In this document: positions 60,844 to 64,000 of the stretch, in pieces
How the letters are laid out: each line of letters starts with the position of its first letter
How positions within the stretch are numbered: the first letter of the stretch is position 1
Program-made: the position numbers and the translations under genes
Assembly (NCBI GenBank): GCA_009846685.1
Contig: VWVY01000002.1
Span: forward strand, 248,001 to 312,000
From: Rhizobiales bacterium SYSU XM002
GTDB taxonomy: Bacteria > Pseudomonadota > Alphaproteobacteria > Rhizobiales > Beijerinckiaceae
DNA: 64,000 bases
Direction: 5' to 3'
The notes under the pieces: generated by a model
Databases searched by the model: none
What the model was told of the DNA's origin: nothing
What the model saw: only the letters and a program-made list of their open reading frames with translations

Positions 60844-61863
60844 ATGCACACCGGCCTTCCGTTCGACGATATCCGCGCCCTGTTTCTTCACCTGCCAGAG
60901 CCGGACGGCAACGCCGCGCTTGCAGCCGCGGAACGCGAGAACCAGCTCATCAAGCCGCGAGGTGCGCTTGGGCGGCTGGAAGCCATCTCGGCCCATATCG
61001 CAACATGGCAAGGCAAGGCGCGTCCGATCGTCAATCGCCCGCTGGTCGCGATCTTCGCCGGTTCGCACGGCGTCGCCGCGAAGGGCGTTTCGGCCTATCC
61101 GTCCGAGGTGAACGCCGCGATGCTTGCGAGTTTCTCGGCCGGTCACGCGGCTATCAACCAGATCTGCAAGACTTTTGATCTCGGCCTCAAGGTGTTCGAT
61201 CTCGCCATCGCCATGCCGACGGCGGACATCACAGAAGCGGCGGCGCTCGAGGAGGCGGCCTGCGCCGCGACCATCGGCTTCGGCATGGAAGCCATCGCCA
61301 ATGGAACCGATCTTCTTTGCCTCGGCGAGATGGGTATCGGCAACACGACCCCGGCAGCCGCGATCTACGCGGCGCTTTACGGCGGACCGGCCGTCGATTG
61401 GGTCGGGCGGGGCACGGGCGTCGATGATGCCGGCCATGCCCGCAAGGTTGCGGCGGTCGAGCAGGCGCTGGCCCTGCATCGCGATCATCTCAGGGATCCG
61501 CTTGAGGTGCTGCGCCGGCTCGGCGGTCGCGAGATCGCCGCGATGGCGGGGGCGATCCTTGCCGCACGCATGGAGCGGGTGCCGGTGATCCTTGACGGCT
61601 ACGTCGCGACCGCCGCGGCGGCGGTTCTCCATGCTGTCAATCCTTTGTCGACCGCGCATTGCCTTGCCGGCCACTGTTCGGCGGAAGGTGCTCACGCGCG
61701 CGTTCTCGACAAACTCGGTCTTGCACCGATCCTTGATCTCGGCCTGCGCCTCGGGGAGGGCTCGGGAGCGGCGCTGGCGGCGGGGATTGTCAAGGCCGCA
61801 CTCGCTTGCCACAACGGCATGGCAACGTTCGCGGAGGCGGCGGTTCCGGAGAAGCGGAACTGA
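60844..61863 (+). CDS. cobT: nicotinate-nucleotide--dimethylbenzimidazole phosphoribosyltransferase CobT
   Basis: 339 residues. It activates dimethylbenzimidazole to alpha-ribazole phosphate for the lower ligand of cobalamin. Typical segments: KPRGALGRLEAISAHIATWQ, VAIFAGSHGVAAKGVSAYPSEV, LGEMGIGNTTPAAAI and LRLGEGSGAALA with the catalytic glutamate. The frame is open upstream to 60421 opposite cobS, but the true start is the ATG at 60844. I see no cobalamin riboswitch in the 120 bases between cobS and cobT. Confidence 0.95.
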   Translation: MHTGLPFDDIRALFLHLPEPDGNAALAAAERENQLIKPRGALGRLEAISAHIATWQGKARPIVNRPLVAIFAGSHGVAAKGVSAYPSEVNAAMLASFSAGHAAINQICKTFDLGLKVFDLAIAMPTADITEAAALEEAACAATIGFGMEAIANGTDLLCLGEMGIGNTTPAAAIYAALYGGPAVDWVGRGTGVDDAGHARKVAAVEQALALHRDHLRDPLEVLRRLGGREIAAMAGAILAARMERVPVILDGYVATAAAAVLHAVNPLSTAHCLAGHCSAEGAHARVLDKLGLAPILDLGLRLGEGSGAALAAGIVKAALACHNGMATFAEAAVPEKRN

Positions 61864-63420
61864 TCAGGCGGCCCGATTGCGGCGCGCGGTCGGGATCAAC
61901 GGATCGCCCGGAGGCACCTCGCTCACGGGCGCGATTGCAGCCATAACGCGGTTCGGCGGGAACATCACGATGGCTTCCGTGCCTTCGCGAACCTTCGATC
62001 TCAGGCGGAATGCGCCGCCGTGCAGCTCGATCAGGCTTTTCACGATCGGCAGACCGAGGCCCGAACCCTGATCGGCGTTCTTGATCGCCTGCGAGCCGCG
62101 CCCGAACGTCGAGAGCACGGTCTCGATCTCGTCCTCGGGAATGCCGGGACCATTGTCCTTCACCGAGAGATACTGGCCGCCGCTCGCGGTCCAGCCGACC
62201 TTGACCACAATCTCGGACCCCTGCGGCGTGAATTTGATCGCGTTCGACAGGAGATTGAGCGCAACCTGCCGAACCGCGCGCTCGTCGGCCCAAAGACGCG
62301 GCATACCGGCGGTGAAATTGGTCAGAAGCTTGAGATTGCGGCCCTTGGCGCGGATTTCGAGCATCTGGCAGCAGGCGTCGACAGTGGAAGCAAGGTCAAT
62401 GGCTTCCTCGACGAGTTCGTGCTTGCCCGCCTCGATGCGCGAGAGATCGAGCACCTCGTTGATCAGCTGGAGCAGATGGTCGCCGGAGCGGTGGATGTCC
62501 TGAACGTAGGACTTGTATTGCTCGTTGCCGACCGGGCCGAACAATTCATCCTTGATGACTTCCGAGAAGCCGAGGATCGCGTTGAGTGGTGTGCGCAGTT
62601 CGTGGCTCATGGTTGCGAGGAAGCGCGATTTCGCCGCGCTCGCCTGCTCGGCCTGGCGTGTCGCCTCCTGCAGCCGGGCGTTGGCCTGCTCGACCTCTGC
62701 GAACAGTTCGTCCTTCTCCGCGCGCGCCTTGAGGTTTTCCAGCGAGGTCGAATAGAGGCGGTTGGCGAGGCCCACGAACAGAAGCAGGGCAGTGAAGCAC
62801 AGACCACCGAGCAGCCAGCGCTCGGACGGCTGGTGGTCGAACGTCAGGAGCACGATAACAACCGAAAGCGGCAGCGCCGCGCCATAAACCGCCGACGGCA
62901 GCGTATGCGAAAGTACGGTGGAGACCGCACCGATGACCAGCACCGCGACGAGCAGGAATAGACGCATCCCTTCGCCATGCGGAATGCCGACGATGACCGG
63001 CAGCAACGCCCAAACCGTGACGAAGGCGATTTCGCTGGTGATGAGCCGCTTCACCCAGGACGGCAGGTCGACGTCGCGCACCTCCGCCTTGAGGAAGCGG
63101 CTGGAAATTAAATGCTGGACGACCAGTGCGGCGATCCCGAGCGTGAGCCAGGCCATCGCCAGGGTCGGTCGCGTCCACGAGAGGCTCGTTCCGGCGATTA
63201 CGAAGGTGTAGGGCAGCAGTGCGAGCGAGGCGCTGAGGTGATTTTGCGCAAATTCGCGCGTCAGTTCTTGCTCGAAGGCGCGGTTGAGGCCCGATGTCGA
63301 GGTGATTTTCTCCCGCGCATCCTTCACGGCGCGCTGAATCCCCCGCTTCTTGCGGTTCGCGTGGTCAGCAGCGAGCTGTTTCCGCTCGATCTCTGTCGCG
63401 GTGGGGATGTTCGGGTTCAT
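61864..63420 (-). CDS. membrane sensor histidine kinase of the PleC/DivJ/PdhS type
   Basis: 518 residues. About six membrane helices (about 70-220), a coiled-coil linker (LKARAEKDELFAEVEQANARLQEATRQAEQA), then His-box MSHELRTPLNAILGFSEVIK, N box LNLLSNAIKFTP, G1 VKDNGPGIPEDE and G2 GSGLGLPIVKSLIELHGG. All boxes are intact, unlike in the kinase-like protein at 1533. The subgroup, in which DivK and PleD are the usual targets, is inferred from the DHp wording; there is no regulator gene beside it. The ATG at 63420 is chosen over 63459. Confidence 0.87.
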   Translation of the reverse strand: MNPNIPTATEIERKQLAADHANRKKRGIQRAVKDAREKITSTSGLNRAFEQELTREFAQNHLSASLALLPYTFVIAGTSLSWTRPTLAMAWLTLGIAALVVQHLISSRFLKAEVRDVDLPSWVKRLITSEIAFVTVWALLPVIVGIPHGEGMRLFLLVAVLVIGAVSTVLSHTLPSAVYGAALPLSVVIVLLTFDHQPSERWLLGGLCFTALLLFVGLANRLYSTSLENLKARAEKDELFAEVEQANARLQEATRQAEQASAAKSRFLATMSHELRTPLNAILGFSEVIKDELFGPVGNEQYKSYVQDIHRSGDHLLQLINEVLDLSRIEAGKHELVEEAIDLASTVDACCQMLEIRAKGRNLKLLTNFTAGMPRLWADERAVRQVALNLLSNAIKFTPQGSEIVVKVGWTASGGQYLSVKDNGPGIPEDEIETVLSTFGRGSQAIKNADQGSGLGLPIVKSLIELHGGAFRLRSKVREGTEAIVMFPPNRVMAAIAPVSEVPPGDPLIPTARRNRAA

Positions 63421-63548
63421 CGGCTTTCGGTTCTGCTGCCGGGGGCAATCATGCCTCACAAAAGGTTAAGCGAAGCCTGACGGAAACGCAGGAATTCTCG
63501 CGGAACGGGCATTCCGTGTCCGGAAACCGAATCGCATATGTATGCGCG

Positions 63549-64000
63549 ATGCTCGGACCGCGCTTCACCCTCGCTGCCGCCATCATCGCCTTCGCGGTTC
63601 TCCTGCTGGCGTTGTTCGGTCGTGCGCCGGACGAGCTGGTCGCCGGTGCTGCCCGCGCGATCGACGGTGACAGCCTTGTGGTCGCCGGGCGCGAGATGCG
63701 GCTTAGGGGTATGGATGCGCCGGAATTGCGCCAAACCTGTGAGATCGACGGCCAATCCGTCGGCTGCGGGCGGCAGGCCGCCGCCGCCTTGCGCCGCTGG
63801 CTCTCGCGCGGGCCGGTTACCTGTGTCGGCAACGAGATCGACCGATATCATCGCCTGCTCGTTGTCTGCCGGATCAACGGACAGGATATCGGCGCAGATC
63901 TCGTTCGGCGGGGTTTCGCGGTCGATTTCGGCAGCTATCCCGAGGAGGAGGCAGCCGCGCGGAAGGATGGCGTCGGCATCTGGGCCGGCACCTTCGAGCA
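63549..64000 (+). CDS. thermonuclease family protein (SNase-like), 3' truncated by window
   Basis: 150 codons are visible and the frame is still open at the window end. An N-terminal hydrophobic helix (about 7-23, FTLAAAIIAFAVLLLALFG) anchors or exports it. The SNase fold begins with AIDGDSLVV, the strand with MRLRGMDAPE carrying the arginine, and continues with VGNEIDRYHRLLVVCRI and GADLVRRGFAVDF. It is divergent from the kinase upstream. Confidence 0.87.
   Translation, partial: MLGPRFTLAAAIIAFAVLLLALFGRAPDELVAGAARAIDGDSLVVAGREMRLRGMDAPELRQTCEIDGQSVGCGRQAAAALRRWLSRGPVTCVGNEIDRYHRLLVVCRINGQDIGADLVRRGFAVDFGSYPEEEAAARKDGVGIWAGTFE

Overview
The window is a 64 kb chromosomal segment from a GC-rich alphaproteobacterium, most likely of the order Hyphomicrobiales (Rhizobiales). 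The evidence is the gene content and order. There is a feuPQ-like two-component pair followed by the cytochrome c maturation genes ccmI-ccmE-ccmF-ccmH, a second two-component pair, glnE and a PleC-like histidine kinase. There are also alphaproteobacterial families such as DUF6456, DUF1491 and paired DUF1214/DUF1254, and a gene transfer agent (GTA) cluster. I do not assign a genus. No tRNA, rRNA, insertion sequence, CRISPR array or integrase was seen.

Layout. 1-9613 is housekeeping: a DUF6456 fragment, SufE, a membrane histidine-kinase-like protein with no recognisable ATP-binding boxes, a peptidoglycan-binding protein, DUF1491, a lipoprotein, the DUF1254/DUF1214 pair, a class A penicillin-binding protein and a YcgN-like cysteine-cluster protein. 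9614-25117 is a nearly complete GTA structural cluster: small and large terminase, portal, two tiny overlapping genes, prohead protease, capsid, connector, DUF3168, tail tube, tail chaperones, a very short tape measure, DUF2460, DUF2163, NlpC/P60, the 1303-residue tail-tip protein, and an endolysin with a holin-like tail. It has no integrase, repressor or replication gene and sits between ordinary chromosomal genes. 25230-39062 holds feuPQ, ccmIEFH, a second two-component pair, glnE and pleC. 39366-55035 holds PepN, an MFS permease, TctAB, a TSUP permease, an M20 deacylase with a peptide-type ABC importer, and an SDR plus aldehyde dehydrogenase. 55332-64000 holds a CoA ligase/acetyltransferase fusion, DusA, a hotdog thioesterase, a small membrane protein, CobS/CobT, a PleC/DivJ-type kinase and the start of a thermonuclease.

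The GTA region holds the most unusual signals. The second tail-assembly chaperone has no start codon. It lies in the -1 frame of the first chaperone and joins it at a perfect X XXY YYZ heptamer, A AAC CCT, just before the stop of the first gene, which indicates a programmed -1 ribosomal frameshift. The cluster is preceded by a near-consensus sigma70 promoter, a leader of about 165 nt and a strong intrinsic terminator. Two more terminator-like hairpins follow the terminase and the protease, the latter with a competing upstream arm like an attenuator. A secreted trypsin-like protease gene is inserted antisense between capsid and connector, and the head-closure gene usual at this place is absent.

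Outside the GTA, seven GANTC (CcrM methylation) sites lie in about 230 bp upstream of pleC, and a PHO-box-like direct repeat lies upstream of the second response regulator, where related rhizobia are expected to have degP. Homology calls come from recognising sequence motifs by eye; no database search was run.
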